Assembly (NCBI RefSeq): GCF_007097395.1
Contig: NZ_VKDC01000005.1
Coordinates: 275,812 to 339,811 of the forward strand
Reading direction: 5' to 3'
Source: Fulvivirga sp. M361
Lineage (GTDB): Bacteria > Bacteroidota > Bacteroidia > Cytophagales > Cyclobacteriaceae
DNA length: 64,000 bases
Shown here in pieces: positions 34,075-43,353 of this stretch; positions within the stretch are counted from its first letter, which is position 1; each line of letters begins with the position of its first letter. The translations under genes were made by a program, and so were the position numbers. Under the pieces are notes generated by a model. That model ran no database searches, was not told the origin of the DNA, and was given only the letters and a program-made list of their open reading frames with translations.

Positions 34075-34650
34075 TCAATTAAGTCTCGGGTCAATAGGAT
34101 AATTTGAATATACACTAAACCTGCCCCCCAGCCTGTTCAGCACTGATTTCCACATGACATCTTCTTCCTGATCAAATACAAGGTCAGGTGTTGCTTCACT
34201 GGTCACTATCCACGAATCTGCCTTTAGCTCCTTTTCCAGCTGACCTGTCTCCCATCCTGAGTAGCCTACAAAAAACTTAAAATCACCCGGTTTGACCTGA
34301 CGCATTTCTATCATTGACATCAATTGTTCAAAATTACCTCCCCAATACAATCCGTCAACGATCTCCGTCCCCCCTTCAAGTTCTGTGGAACGATGCAGGA
34401 AGTGTAAACTATCCTGTTGTACCGGACCTCCGATATACACATCACGATCAAAATTCGTTATTCCTTCTACAATATCCTCTAATGATACTGCTGAGACTTT
34501 ATTGAGTACAAATCCAAAAGATCCATCGTCATTATGTTCACATAACAGCACTACCGTGCGCTCAAAATTAGGATCAGGTAAAAACGGTTCTGACAAAAGC
34601 AGGCGTCCCTTTGACGGTTCAAGATGATTGGTAAACTTAAAGTAATCCAT
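34075..34650 (-). CDS. YqgE/AlgH (UPF0301) family protein
   Basis: The 191-residue length and the pattern GRLLLSEPFLPDPNFERTVVLLCEH (residues 15-39), GFVLNKV near 46-52, IGGPVQQDSLHFLH near 73-86 and FVGYSGWETGQLEKEL near 127-142 match UPF0301 along the whole chain. The family is linked to transcription control in Pseudomonas (AlgH), but its biochemical role is unsettled. It lies 3 bp after the miaE stop on the same strand, so the two are probably co-transcribed. Confidence 0.93.
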   Translation of the reverse strand: MDYFKFTNHLEPSKGRLLLSEPFLPDPNFERTVVLLCEHNDDGSFGFVLNKVSAVSLEDIVEGITNFDRDVYIGGPVQQDSLHFLHRSTELEGGTEIVDGLYWGGNFEQLMSMIEMRQVKPGDFKFFVGYSGWETGQLEKELKADSWIVTSEATPDLVFDQEEDVMWKSVLNRLGGRFSVYSNYPIDPRLN

Positions 34651-34653
34651 AGG

Positions 34654-35238
34654 CTAGTGCAATGCAGGTTTCAGGGGTAAGGACTGAAGTACTTCGGCCT
34701 CCAGGGTATTCAATTCTTCCAGTCTTTGATATACGTCATTTTCATTAAAATAATTCAACGCCATTTTAACAAAAATATTCCCGTGTTTGGCTTCCGAGGC
34801 CCACAGGTTATGATAAAATGTTTTCAAAGGCCCCGGCTCTAACGCCTGATATACCAGCATGAAACGTTCTGCACCTCTGCACTCGATAATAGAAGCTAAC
34901 AGCAGACGATCTAAAAACCGTTCTTCTCTGCCGGAACGACAATGATCTATTAATTTTTTAACATACATATCCTGCCCCATTTCAGGAGGCAGCTTAACTC
35001 CTCGTTCCGTCATAATGGCATAAACGGACCTAAAATGCTCCAGCTCTTCTACAGCCGTATCTATCAATTCAGGAATGATCTCTAATCTGTCCGGATGTTT
35101 GGCCACAAAGCTCATGGCCATGGCAGAGGCTTTACGCTCACAGTTGGCATGGTCTTGAAGAAATTCATCAAAATTACTCATGACCTCATCTACCCATGCC
35201 TGGCTGCTATCACATGCTAGCTCTATACTTAATTTCAT
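34654..35238 (-). CDS. miaE: tRNA 2-methylthio-N6-isopentenyladenosine hydroxylase
   Basis: MiaE is a ferritin-like diiron enzyme that hydroxylates the isopentenyl group of ms2i6A-37 in tRNA. The chain shows the paired iron-ligand motifs ELEHFRSVY (ExxH, about 64-67) and an E-x-x-H-type pair in SEAKHGNIF (about 151-154), plus CERKASAMAM and IECRGAERF, which supply the other glutamates. The start at the ATG 35236-35238 (MKLSIELACDS) gives 194 residues, close to the family; an upstream in-frame start eight codons earlier is less likely. Confidence 0.92.
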   Translation of the reverse strand: MKLSIELACDSSQAWVDEVMSNFDEFLQDHANCERKASAMAMSFVAKHPDRLEIIPELIDTAVEELEHFRSVYAIMTERGVKLPPEMGQDMYVKKLIDHCRSGREERFLDRLLLASIIECRGAERFMLVYQALEPGPLKTFYHNLWASEAKHGNIFVKMALNYFNENDVYQRLEELNTLEAEVLQSLPLKPALH

Positions 35239-35319
35239 AGTTACTGGTTTAGGATGTACCAAGTAAACAGAAAGATTGATTTATTAAAAGCCTTACTCCA
35301 ATAAAATGATGAAACGTCC

Positions 35320-35327
35320 TAACTTTG
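35320..35327 (+). promoter_or_regulatory. Bacteroidota -7 box before pdxH
   Basis: TAACTTTG fits the TAnnTTTG consensus of the primary sigma factor in this phylum. It overlaps the alternative TTG start at 35325, which argues that translation begins at the ATG 35343. A good -33 TTG was not seen at the ideal spacing. Confidence 0.5.
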
Positions 35328-35342
35328 AATAAACGAAAAGTT

Positions 35343-35987
35343 ATGCCTGATCCTATCGCCGACATTCGGAAAGACTATACACAACATTCCCTTGATGTGT
35401 CAGACGTGAACAATGACCCTGTAAAACAATTTGAACAATGGTTTAATGAGGCGTTAAAAGCAGAAGTATTAGAAGCCAATGCTATGAATCTGGCTACGGT
35501 AAGTGAAAAAGGGGTCCCTTCTTCCAGGATAGTGTTATTAAAAGGGGTAGAAGACGATGGGTTTGTCTTTTACACGAATTACCAAAGTGATAAGGGAAAA
35601 GACATTGAGGCTAACCCTGTAACGGCCCTCACCTTTTTCTGGCCGGAACTGGAGCGCCAGGTAAGGATACAGGGGCATACTGAAAAGGTATCCTCGGAAA
35701 AGTCTACCGCCTATTTTCAGAGCAGGCCAAGAGGCAGTCAGATCGGCGCCTGGACATCACCTCAAAGTACCATCATTGAAAACCGAAAATTACTTGAAGA
35801 GCGTGAGAAAAAAATAAGTGAAAAATTCAAAGGTACAGACGTATTACCCCGTCCGAAACAGTGGGGCGGATATTCGGTAAAGCCGCATCTGGTAGAATTC
35901 TGGCAGGGTCGTGCCAGCAGACTGCACGATCGTATCATCTACACCTGGAACAATGATCATTGGGTCATCAACAGGTTAGCGCCTTGA
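35343..35987 (+). CDS. pdxH: Pyridoxamine 5'-phosphate oxidase
   Basis: PdxH oxidises pyridoxamine or pyridoxine 5'-phosphate to pyridoxal 5'-phosphate with FMN and oxygen. The 214-residue protein has the split-barrel fold markers: ADIRKDYTQ at the start, SSRIVLLKGVEDDGFVFYTNY near 60-80, SDKGKDIEANP, a RQVRIQGHTEKV strand near 105-116, and the C-terminal signature VEFWQGRASRLHDRI near 180-194. The ATG at 35343 is preferred over an earlier TTG because a promoter box covers the latter. The next gene starts within its last codons. Confidence 0.96.
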   Translation: MPDPIADIRKDYTQHSLDVSDVNNDPVKQFEQWFNEALKAEVLEANAMNLATVSEKGVPSSRIVLLKGVEDDGFVFYTNYQSDKGKDIEANPVTALTFFWPELERQVRIQGHTEKVSSEKSTAYFQSRPRGSQIGAWTSPQSTIIENRKLLEEREKKISEKFKGTDVLPRPKQWGGYSVKPHLVEFWQGRASRLHDRIIYTWNNDHWVINRLAP

Positions 35988-37264
35988 ACAACGTTTATCT
36001 AAAACGCTACGCTTATCCACATCAACTCATTAACACGCCTCCCACACAGGACCTTGGGCTGATTATTACTATTCCTGCTTTTTGTGAGACGGAATTAGTC
36101 CGTTCGTTGGCATCATTAGCTGCATGTTCGTTACCCCGTTGTTCCGTTGAAGTTATTGTAGTTATTAATGAAGCTTCTCAAGCCGGTAAAGAAGTTAAGG
36201 AGACCAATAAACAGAGCTACGAGGACGCCCTGCATTGGTCTGAAAATAGAGGAAATGATCAAATCACATTCCATTTATTGTATATTAAAAACCTTCCTCC
36301 TAAACACGCCGGAGTCGGCCTGGCCAGAAAGATAGCCATGGATGAAGCTGTGAGGCGGTATGAAGCCATTGGCAAACCAGACGGTGTCATCGTCTGCTTC
36401 GATGCGGACAGCATTTGTGACACTAACTATTTGGTAGCGTTGGAAAGACACTTTATAACCTACCCCGGATCTCCGGGTTGTTCCATCCATTTTGAACATC
36501 CGCTGGAAGGCGGCTTACCCAAAGTATGTTATGATGCCATTGTGGACTATGAACTCCACCTCAGGTACTATGTAAATGGACTACGCTATTCAGGTTTCCC
36601 TTTTGCCTTCCAAACCATAGGATCAAGTATGGCGGTAAGAAGTAATGCCTATCAAAAACAAGGCGGCATGAACCGCAGAAAAGCGGGTGAAGACTTTTAT
36701 TTTTTACAACGCATCATGCCGCTTGGAAAATTCACAGAGCTTAACAGCACCAGGGTCATCCCTTCGCCACGAACCTCTGATCGTGTGCCATTTGGCACGG
36801 GTAAAGCAGTGCATGACTGGATACAAAACGGGCAACTGACCACTTATCATCCAACCGTATTTGCTGAGCTAAAAACCTTTTTAAGTGATGTTTATACACT
36901 TTACAGACTACCTTCCTCCCATTACCCGGATTGGCTAAATAAGCAAACTGAAAGCATAAAGGCATTTTTAAACAAAATACATTTCCATGAGCACCTGGAC
37001 CGTTTAAACAACCAAAGTTCAACGCCCGCGGGGTTTCACAAACATTTTTTTCAGTGGTTCGACGGGTTTCAGGTATTAAAGTATGTTCATTTTACCAGGG
37101 ACTACTATTACCAAAACATGGACATTAAGGCGGCAGCTCAAGTATTACTGAGGGAATTACAAATGAACAGTCATGATCAGGACGAAAAACAACTCTTAAT
37201 CACTTTCAGAGAGTTAGATCGTTCAGGTAAATTAGCGCCGAATGACAACCCCGGCCACCATTAG
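35984..37264 (+). CDS. Family 2 glycosyltransferase
   Basis: This GT-A protein starts LGLIITIPAFCETELVRSLASL, the typical nucleotide-sugar-binding strand, and has the metal-binding IVCFDADS motif (about 140-147) with a second motif GSSMAVRSNAYQKQGGM near 220. There is no membrane helix. The best start is TTG at 35984, overlapping the TGA of pdxH by 4 bp and giving 426 residues; an upstream TTG at 35960 is in frame. Acceptor and donor sugars cannot be told. The rare start codon suggests low expression or translational coupling with pdxH. Confidence 0.8.
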   Translation: MNNVYLKRYAYPHQLINTPPTQDLGLIITIPAFCETELVRSLASLAACSLPRCSVEVIVVINEASQAGKEVKETNKQSYEDALHWSENRGNDQITFHLLYIKNLPPKHAGVGLARKIAMDEAVRRYEAIGKPDGVIVCFDADSICDTNYLVALERHFITYPGSPGCSIHFEHPLEGGLPKVCYDAIVDYELHLRYYVNGLRYSGFPFAFQTIGSSMAVRSNAYQKQGGMNRRKAGEDFYFLQRIMPLGKFTELNSTRVIPSPRTSDRVPFGTGKAVHDWIQNGQLTTYHPTVFAELKTFLSDVYTLYRLPSSHYPDWLNKQTESIKAFLNKIHFHEHLDRLNNQSSTPAGFHKHFFQWFDGFQVLKYVHFTRDYYYQNMDIKAAAQVLLRELQMNSHDQDEKQLLITFRELDRSGKLAPNDNPGHH

Positions 37265-37275
37265 GTCATACATGG

Positions 37276-37962
37276 TTACCTTGTTTCAAAACGGTATCGA
37301 TCGTCCTTCACCTTGGAGATAAGTCCGGCCCCAATCTTTTGACCAATATTCTGAACATAAGTATCTACTGACTTGGCAAAAAGATAAATATCAGATCCCC
37401 ATATATTGTGCAACAGGTTATCTTGTGTAATGATCTTTTTGGGGTTTTGAGCGAAAAAATAAAGTAACTCAAATTCGTGTTTAGGAAGCTCTATCTTACG
37501 CCCTCTGTACGTGACGCTGGAAGAATTACGATCTATGATCAGATCCCCCAGTTTAATTTTACAAACACTTTTCCGGATAACGAGTTTCTTTTTCAGTACT
37601 GTACTTACCTTATAAGAAAGTGCACGAAGCCCGGTGATCTTTTCAATATAATCATCTCCACCTATATTTAATGCCTCTATTTGAAGATTTATATCCGATT
37701 TGGCAGTTAAAAAAAAGATATAAGTGCCCTTGAAAGGATCTAAAGACCTGAGCCTTCTGCATATCTCAATGCCATTGACGTATGGCATCATGATATCCAA
37801 GATAATAAGATCGGGTTCAAAGGCGATAGCAGTCTCTACAGAATTAACGCTTTTTGTCTCTCCTTTTACCTGGTACCCTTCACGCTCCAAATTGTATTGC
37901 AACAGGTCCAGTATGTCTTTATCATCATCTACTATAAGGATTTTGTACTTTTTAACCGCCAT
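37276..37962 (-). CDS. OmpR-family response regulator
   Basis: The 228-residue protein has a receiver domain with the acidic pocket D12-D13, the phospho-acceptor D56 (LIILDIMMP) and K105-like lysine, then a winged-helix DNA-binding domain (about 135-225) with the ELLYFFAQNPKKIITQDNLL and YVQNIGQKIG segments. No histidine kinase lies beside it. Its start overlaps the glycosyltransferase gene by 11 bp, so it is translated with an envelope-related operon. Its targets are unknown. Confidence 0.93.
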   Translation of the reverse strand: MAVKKYKILIVDDDKDILDLLQYNLEREGYQVKGETKSVNSVETAIAFEPDLIILDIMMPYVNGIEICRRLRSLDPFKGTYIFFLTAKSDINLQIEALNIGGDDYIEKITGLRALSYKVSTVLKKKLVIRKSVCKIKLGDLIIDRNSSSVTYRGRKIELPKHEFELLYFFAQNPKKIITQDNLLHNIWGSDIYLFAKSVDTYVQNIGQKIGAGLISKVKDDRYRFETR

Positions 37963-38953
37963 TGCCTACCTCCTTCTCCACTATATTACTGACCACTTTC
38001 CCAGTTTCATCAGGATACCTTTTGGGTAATGGTGCCGGAGAAGAAATTAGTGAACGGATTCCAGGGATGCACTTCATTTTGAGTTTTTTCAAAACAGGCA
38101 CACCCATGGCCTGGAGTGCCGCTGCATTACATTGCTGCTCATATTGGTTCTTCATGGGAATTACAATCAGTTTCTTACCTAAAAAGAGTGCTTCGGAAGG
38201 CGTTTCAAAACCTGCTCCGCACAAAACGCCATCAGACGTGGTAATACTCTGAATAAAAAGGTTATTGTTTATTGGTTTTATACTGATGTTGCCGATGTCA
38301 TAGGTATGGTTAGAATGCTTGGAAAAAACCTGCCATTCTATTTCGGGTATGTCAGAAAGTACTTTAATGATCTTCTCATCTGCATAGGCTGGCAAATAAA
38401 CAGTAAAATGACCACGGTTTTCTACCTTAGCTTCCCGTATCGCCCGGCGTATAATGGGTGTATAAATGTTGTTCTTTCTCGATTCGAAATGAAACCCATA
38501 GTGTGTAGTGGCAGGTGCATAATTCTTCAATATGGCCGCACCAATCCTGTCATCGGTGTCCGGTTTAGGAAAATCATTTGAAATTACGGCAGACTGATGG
38601 CTCAATGCCACACACTTTTTACCCTTGGCCTTGGCCGCCCAGGCAGATATAGGTTCAAAATCATTGATAATGAGATCATAATCTTCTACAGGGAAATGTT
38701 TGATCTCTTTATATAACCGGCGAGCTGAATTTTTAAAGAAAGTCCTGGAATAGTTTATCCCACCACTTTTCCCAAAGAAAAAACTTAACCCCGGCGACCG
38801 GTATTTAATTTCATAAGGAAAATCTATTTCGCATTGTGCCCCACTGACAAAATAATCCACCTTTCCATGCTTCTCCAACGCCGGTGCCACGTCATGCGCC
38901 CTGCTCAAATGGCCATTACCTGTGCCTTGTATTGCATATAAGATCTTATTCAC
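37952..38953 (-). CDS. Glycosyltransferase, GT-B fold (MurG/UGT-like)
   Basis: The 333-residue protein starts with KILYAIQGTGNGHLSRAHD, the glycine-rich loop of GT-B enzymes, and has a C-terminal donor-site segment CGAGFETPSEALFLGKKLIVIP near 254-275 that resembles the GGxxT-x-E-A part of MurG and UDP-glucuronosyltransferases. Such proteins are common in Bacteroidota beside phosphoesterases. Substrates are unknown. It lies 2 bp after the metallophosphoesterase gene and overlaps the response regulator gene by 11 bp. Confidence 0.83.
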   Translation of the reverse strand: MNKILYAIQGTGNGHLSRAHDVAPALEKHGKVDYFVSGAQCEIDFPYEIKYRSPGLSFFFGKSGGINYSRTFFKNSARRLYKEIKHFPVEDYDLIINDFEPISAWAAKAKGKKCVALSHQSAVISNDFPKPDTDDRIGAAILKNYAPATTHYGFHFESRKNNIYTPIIRRAIREAKVENRGHFTVYLPAYADEKIIKVLSDIPEIEWQVFSKHSNHTYDIGNISIKPINNNLFIQSITTSDGVLCGAGFETPSEALFLGKKLIVIPMKNQYEQQCNAAALQAMGVPVLKKLKMKCIPGIRSLISSPAPLPKRYPDETGKVVSNIVEKEVGNGG

Positions 38954-38955
38954 TT

Positions 38956-39801
38956 TTATACCGTTAAAAATTCATTCACCATATCTCTAAAAATCTCCTC
39001 ATTATTTAACTGCTTATTGGCCTTTTTATTAACCTTAATAGCCTGTGCAGTGAGGTCATCGGTGAAACAGTACATTCTCCATTCTTCATTATGAAATTCC
39101 AGTGCCGTCAGGTTTTCCACCCAATCTCCACTGTTCAGGTACATTACTGAACCTTTCTCTGTCACAACCCGACGCATTTGCGGTTGATGTATATGTCCGC
39201 AAATCACGTAATCATATTTATTACTAATGGCAATTTCAGCGGCTGTATTCTCAAAATCATCTATGAATTTCACCGCAGACTTCACACTATCTTTGATCTT
39301 CTTGGACAACGATATCTTACCCCTGCCTAAAAGTTTTGAAATGAAGTTCGCAAGTGTATTGAGGAGGATCAACGTATCGTAGCCTACAGCGCCTAATTTT
39401 GCCAACCACTTGGAATGTTGCATGGTAACATCAAACACGTCACCATGAAAGATCCACACTTTCTTACGGGCTAACTTTAAGACCAGCTTATTCTCTATTT
39501 TGAAGTTACCCAGTTTGAATCCCACAAACTTTCGGAGCATTTCATCATGATTACCGGGAATGTATACCACCTCCGTGCCTTTACTTAAAAGACCTGTGAT
39601 ATGCTTCACTATCTGCATGTGAGAAGCCGGCCAGTAACGTTTACTGAATTGCCATATATCTATGATATCTCCATTGAGTATCAACTTTTTGGGAGCGATG
39701 GATTTAAGATAGCGCAGTAGGTCTTCCGCATTGCATCCGTAAGTACCCAGATGCACATCTGAAAGAACAACAACATCAACCGGTCTTTTATCTTTGTTCA
39801 T
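38956..39801 (-). CDS. Metallophosphoesterase (UDP-2,3-diacylglucosamine hydrolase-like)
   Basis: The 281-residue protein shows the calcineurin-like metal motifs in order: DVHLG (about 15-19), NGDIIDIW (about 43-50), GNHDE (about 82-86), HGDVFD (about 118) and GHIHQPQ (about 198-204). The pattern is close to LpxH-like phosphatases of Bacteroidota, which remove UMP from UDP-diacylglucosamine in lipid A synthesis. Because the length is greater than that of E. coli LpxH (240), the true substrate is uncertain. First gene of a three-gene leftward operon. Confidence 0.88.
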   Translation of the reverse strand: MNKDKRPVDVVVLSDVHLGTYGCNAEDLLRYLKSIAPKKLILNGDIIDIWQFSKRYWPASHMQIVKHITGLLSKGTEVVYIPGNHDEMLRKFVGFKLGNFKIENKLVLKLARKKVWIFHGDVFDVTMQHSKWLAKLGAVGYDTLILLNTLANFISKLLGRGKISLSKKIKDSVKSAVKFIDDFENTAAEIAISNKYDYVICGHIHQPQMRRVVTEKGSVMYLNSGDWVENLTALEFHNEEWRMYCFTDDLTAQAIKVNKKANKQLNNEEIFRDMVNEFLTV

Positions 39802-39981
39802 TTGGGTTTAAAAAATAGATACCCGTAAAGGCTTTTTACATTCAACCTGTTTGCCTTGCGGGTATCTCTTTATCCATACATTACAAATGTATTGGTTGAC
39901 TTTTATTCCAGCGTCAAACACAGTTTACCTATAGGTTACCATTTACATGGCCAATGTTACCGTCGTTTTAATGTTGTTAAT

Positions 39982-39989
39982 TAATTTTG
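39982..39989 (+). promoter_or_regulatory. Bacteroidota -7 box before the class V aminotransferase gene
   Basis: TAATTTTG fits TAnnTTTG and ends only 9 bp before the ATG at 39999, so the mRNA would have an extremely short leader. This makes the earlier TTG at 39987 an unlikely start. Confidence 0.5.
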
Positions 39990-39998
39990 ACGCCGATT

Positions 39999-41084
39999 AT
40001 GAACCAGTTCTATTTCACACCCGGACCGTCTCAACTGTATTTTACAGCTGAAGAACACATTAAGTCGGCACTAAAGGAAAATGTGCCGGCCATTTCGCAT
40101 CGCGGAAAGCAGTTTCAAAGTATCTTTCAGGACACTACTCAAGCGATCAGGGATCTTTTCTCTCTCTCGGAGAGGTACCATGTCTTTTTCACATCATCTG
40201 CCACAGAGATCTGGGAGAGAAGCATTCAAAACCTGGTAGAATTTGAATCCTGCCATTTTGTAAATGGGGCTTTTTCAAAACGATACGCCTCTATAGCAGA
40301 AAATCTTGGTCGCAAAACAACAGTAATTCAGGCCCGGGAGGGCGAAGTAGTGAATATAGAATCACTCTTAATTCCGGAATCCTGTGAGTTAATCGCTATG
40401 ACCATGAATGAAACCAGTACGGGGGCCAGTCATGCCATTGACGACATACGTAAAGTACGTGAAGGTTTTCCTAACCAGCTACTTTCACTGGATGTGGTCT
40501 CTTGCGCTCCATGCCTGGATATTGATTACAGCCTGGTAGACCTGGCCTACCTGTCAGTACAAAAGTGCTTCGGATTACCTGCCGGACTTGGAGTGTGGAT
40601 CGTTAATGACAGATGCCTCAACAAAAGCGAAGCGCTTCTCAATAAAGGGCTCTCCATTGGGTCCTACCATGCCCTGCCGGAGTTATTGATAAAAGCCCAA
40701 AAAAATCAAACTCCTGAAACGCCCAATGTGCTGGGAATCTACCTGCTCGGCAAAGTAGCGCAGGATATGTTGAAAAAAGGAGTAGATATGATCAGGAGAG
40801 AAACCAATTACAAAGCAGCGGCGCTCTATAACACCTTCGAAAACAGCGAGATACTTAATCCTTTTGTGAAATACAAGGTCAACCGGTCCAAAACAACAGT
40901 GGTGGCTGAAACCAGTATTCCAAACCAGGTTATTATAGACAAAATGAGTGAAAAAGGGCTTATTTTAGGTAGCGGATATGGAAAATTCAAGGACCAGCAT
41001 ATTCGCATTGCCAACTTCCCAACGCACTCTAAAGAACAAATCGAATATTTATCCGATGAGTTGATGAAAATCGCTGGTGAATAA
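39999..41084 (+). CDS. Class V aminotransferase (phosphoserine/alanine-glyoxylate type)
   Basis: The 361-residue protein opens QFYFTPGPSQL, typical of the SerC and alanine-glyoxylate branch of fold-type I PLP enzymes. The PLP lysine is in LSVQKCFGLPAGLGVWI near 190-194, with the aspartate of SLDVVSCAP (about 165) binding the ring nitrogen. The late GSGYGKFKDQHIRIANFP segment near 325-342 resembles SerC. Its position is not beside serA, so serine synthesis is likely but unproven. A -7 box ends 9 bp before the start. Confidence 0.87.
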   Translation: MNQFYFTPGPSQLYFTAEEHIKSALKENVPAISHRGKQFQSIFQDTTQAIRDLFSLSERYHVFFTSSATEIWERSIQNLVEFESCHFVNGAFSKRYASIAENLGRKTTVIQAREGEVVNIESLLIPESCELIAMTMNETSTGASHAIDDIRKVREGFPNQLLSLDVVSCAPCLDIDYSLVDLAYLSVQKCFGLPAGLGVWIVNDRCLNKSEALLNKGLSIGSYHALPELLIKAQKNQTPETPNVLGIYLLGKVAQDMLKKGVDMIRRETNYKAAALYNTFENSEILNPFVKYKVNRSKTTVVAETSIPNQVIIDKMSEKGLILGSGYGKFKDQHIRIANFPTHSKEQIEYLSDELMKIAGE

Positions 41085-41118
41085 AAGTAAAAATCGACGT
41101 TTATGTGCCTGCAATGGT

Positions 41119-41126
41119 TAACTTTG
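41119..41126 (+). promoter_or_regulatory. Bacteroidota -7 box before a universal stress protein gene
   Basis: TAACTTTG fits TAnnTTTG. It ends 23 bp before the ATG at 41150, implying a leader of about 15-17 nt. A TTTA at 41100 may be a poor -33 element. Confidence 0.45.
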
Positions 41127-41149
41127 CGAAAAATTTTACGCTTTAGGTA

Positions 41150-42079
41150 ATGGAACCTTTTAAAAATATATTAGTTGGCCTGGACACTTCAGCATTAGAT
41201 AAAAATCTTTTGACCTATGCTTCCTTTATTGCTGATTACAGCTCTGCGGAAGAGGTACGTTTCGTTAACATAGTCAAAAACCTGAGTGTTCCCAGCGAAG
41301 TAAAAAAGGAATTCCCGCAATTGGTGGAAAATGCGATCAAGGAAAGACATGATCAAATAAAAGATTCTGTTGAGAAACATTTTACACCACAAAAGAACGT
41401 AAAAACATCCATTATCGTTGAAAAAGGCCAGCCTCCAATGCTGCTGGATACGGCCAATAAGTTTGATGCTGACCTGATCATAATAGGGCAAAAGAAAAGA
41501 CTTCCCGGTACAGCTGTTACAACCATGAGGCTGGCAAGGCGTGCAAGTTGTAACTTACTCATTGTACCTGAAACTATCGAAGAAGTAACACCCAAATGTG
41601 AAAAAATACTTGTTCCTGTTGACTTTTCTCCTTACTGCAAATTAGCCCTGGAACAGTCCATTGACTTTGCTGTCAAAACACCTGGCACTACTAAAATGGT
41701 GTGTCAAAACGTATATTCAGTTCCTGTAGGTTATCACTACACGGGTAAATCTTTTGAGGAATTTGGTCAGGTAATGGAAAAAAATGCGCGTAAAAACTTT
41801 AAGTCTTTTATTGAAAAAATTGATACCAAAGGTTTTGGAATAAAAGAGGTATACTCATTGGATAGAAATGACAACCTGGCCAGTGATATTTATGACATGG
41901 CCAATGAGATTAACCCCGATGTTATCGTAATAGGCGCTAAAGGGCGCACAGCCGCCGCAGCACTTTTTTTAGGTAGTCTGGCGGAAAAAATGGTCAATGA
42001 TAAAATGAATCATCCCCTTTTAATTACCCGGTACAAGGGTAAAAATGCCGGACTTTTAGAAACATTCAGAGAATTGTAA
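41150..42079 (+). CDS. Universal stress protein, two Usp domains
   Basis: The 309-residue protein repeats the Usp fold (about 1-140 and 148-295). The second domain starts KILVPVDFSPYCKLAL and ends with a full nucleotide loop, GAKGRTAAAALFLGS. It is a paralogue of the protein at 8596-9531, with shared GYHYTG and GSLAEK segments and nearly the same length. It has its own promoter box and is not in an operon with an ion pump. Role: ATP-binding stress factor of unknown target. Confidence 0.9.
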   Translation: MEPFKNILVGLDTSALDKNLLTYASFIADYSSAEEVRFVNIVKNLSVPSEVKKEFPQLVENAIKERHDQIKDSVEKHFTPQKNVKTSIIVEKGQPPMLLDTANKFDADLIIIGQKKRLPGTAVTTMRLARRASCNLLIVPETIEEVTPKCEKILVPVDFSPYCKLALEQSIDFAVKTPGTTKMVCQNVYSVPVGYHYTGKSFEEFGQVMEKNARKNFKSFIEKIDTKGFGIKEVYSLDRNDNLASDIYDMANEINPDVIVIGAKGRTAAAALFLGSLAEKMVNDKMNHPLLITRYKGKNAGLLETFREL

Positions 42080-42151
42080 GCGAAATGTGCAAATCTCTGA
42101 CAGCACATTGTCATTTACTCTTATGGAACATAATGCGAACATCTGTTGTCG

Positions 42152-42634
42152 TCAGATCATATGTGTTACATTCTTCAACTCTCCACTGTATCGCTCTACA
42201 CTAACGCCAAATTTTACCAGAAAGTCCACTCCCTCATCACTTTCTATTCCTTTATATTCCGCATAGGAATTCAAATATATCACCTTTTGCACTCCCATGG
42301 TGTAAATAATACGCGAGCATGCCAGGCAGGGCGCCAACGTCACGTACAAGGTGGCCCCATGAACTTCGGTCTTGTTCTTTACCGCATACAACAGTGCATT
42401 CTGTTCGGCATGAATAGCCAATGAACAACCGCCCTTTGAGTCGCGGGGGCAGCCCGTGTCAGGCCATTCGAGGTCACAATTATGGGTACCTGCCGGAGGG
42501 CCGTTATAACCGATAGAGATGATACGTGTATCTTTAGTGAGCACGGCACCTACATGTCTCTTAATACAATGTGACTTTTTTGCAAGATTCACTGCCAACT
42601 CCATAAAAATATCGTCAAACTCTGGCTTGCTCAT
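42152..42634 (-). CDS. Deoxycytidylate (dCMP) deaminase
   Basis: The 160-residue zinc enzyme has the cytidine deaminase motifs H75-A-E77 and P-C103-L-A-C106, along with the ComEB/dCMP-type segment GYNGPPAGTHNCDLE near 42-56 and GCPRDSKGGC near 61-70. It makes dUMP from dCMP for thymidylate synthesis. The length and motif order fit dCMP deaminases of the ComEB group. It is divergent from the DUF2911 gene. Confidence 0.93.
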   Translation of the reverse strand: MSKPEFDDIFMELAVNLAKKSHCIKRHVGAVLTKDTRIISIGYNGPPAGTHNCDLEWPDTGCPRDSKGGCSLAIHAEQNALLYAVKNKTEVHGATLYVTLAPCLACSRIIYTMGVQKVIYLNSYAEYKGIESDEGVDFLVKFGVSVERYSGELKNVTHMI

Positions 42635-42714
42635 GGGCTATTGATTAAAATGGGTACAATTATTGATCCGAGGTTACGTAAATTAGACATAACCATTCGT
42701 AAGTAAGCAAAATT

Positions 42715-43260
42715 ATGGAAAAGACGACACTACTCACTTTATTTGCTACAATCATATCCTTCCTTTTTTCCAATGACCTCCATGGCCAGGAGACTTTAAA
42801 GCCAAGGCCCAGCCCTACTGCTGTAGTCACCATGAAATATGAAAACACTTATGTTAAAATCACTTACTGCCAGCCCCACAAACGAGGCAGAGTCATATTT
42901 GGTGACCTCGTACCTTATGGAAAAGTTTGGCGTACCGGTGCAAATGAAGCATCTGAAATAACGCTAACCAACGATATCTTAATCAATACAGATACGCTTA
43001 AGGCAGGCACCTATTCTATTTTTACCGTTCCAAGAAAGGAAAAATGGACCGTAATCTTCAACCGTGAGTTAGGGCAATGGGGCGCTTATAACTACGTAGA
43101 AAAGTCCGATATTTTAAGAGTAGAAGTGCCCACACAAAAAGTAGAAGACGTAGTATGGGAGCCATTCACCATTTCATTCGCGCAGGTCAATGACAAAGCC
43201 GATCTGCAATTGATGTGGGACAAAACAAAGGTCTCTATCCCATTGAAGTTCATAGATTAA
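42715..43260 (+). CDS. DUF2911 family secreted protein
   Basis: The 181-residue protein has a signal peptide (about 1-24) and the DUF2911 core: KITYCQPHKRGRVIFGDLVPYGKVWRTGANEASEI at about 51-85 and the following KAGTYSIFTVPRKEKWTVIFN near 97-117. The family is frequent in Bacteroidota and has no known activity. Likely periplasmic. No operon partner. Confidence 0.93.
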   Translation: MEKTTLLTLFATIISFLFSNDLHGQETLKPRPSPTAVVTMKYENTYVKITYCQPHKRGRVIFGDLVPYGKVWRTGANEASEITLTNDILINTDTLKAGTYSIFTVPRKEKWTVIFNRELGQWGAYNYVEKSDILRVEVPTQKVEDVVWEPFTISFAQVNDKADLQLMWDKTKVSIPLKFID

Positions 43261-43353
43261 TCGTATCAATGAAGCGATGATCACTATGAAAATAACACAA
43301 AAGTAATCTAGCAGATTTTGACATTCGGGTATGCTGTCGTTGATTAGCGCCCC

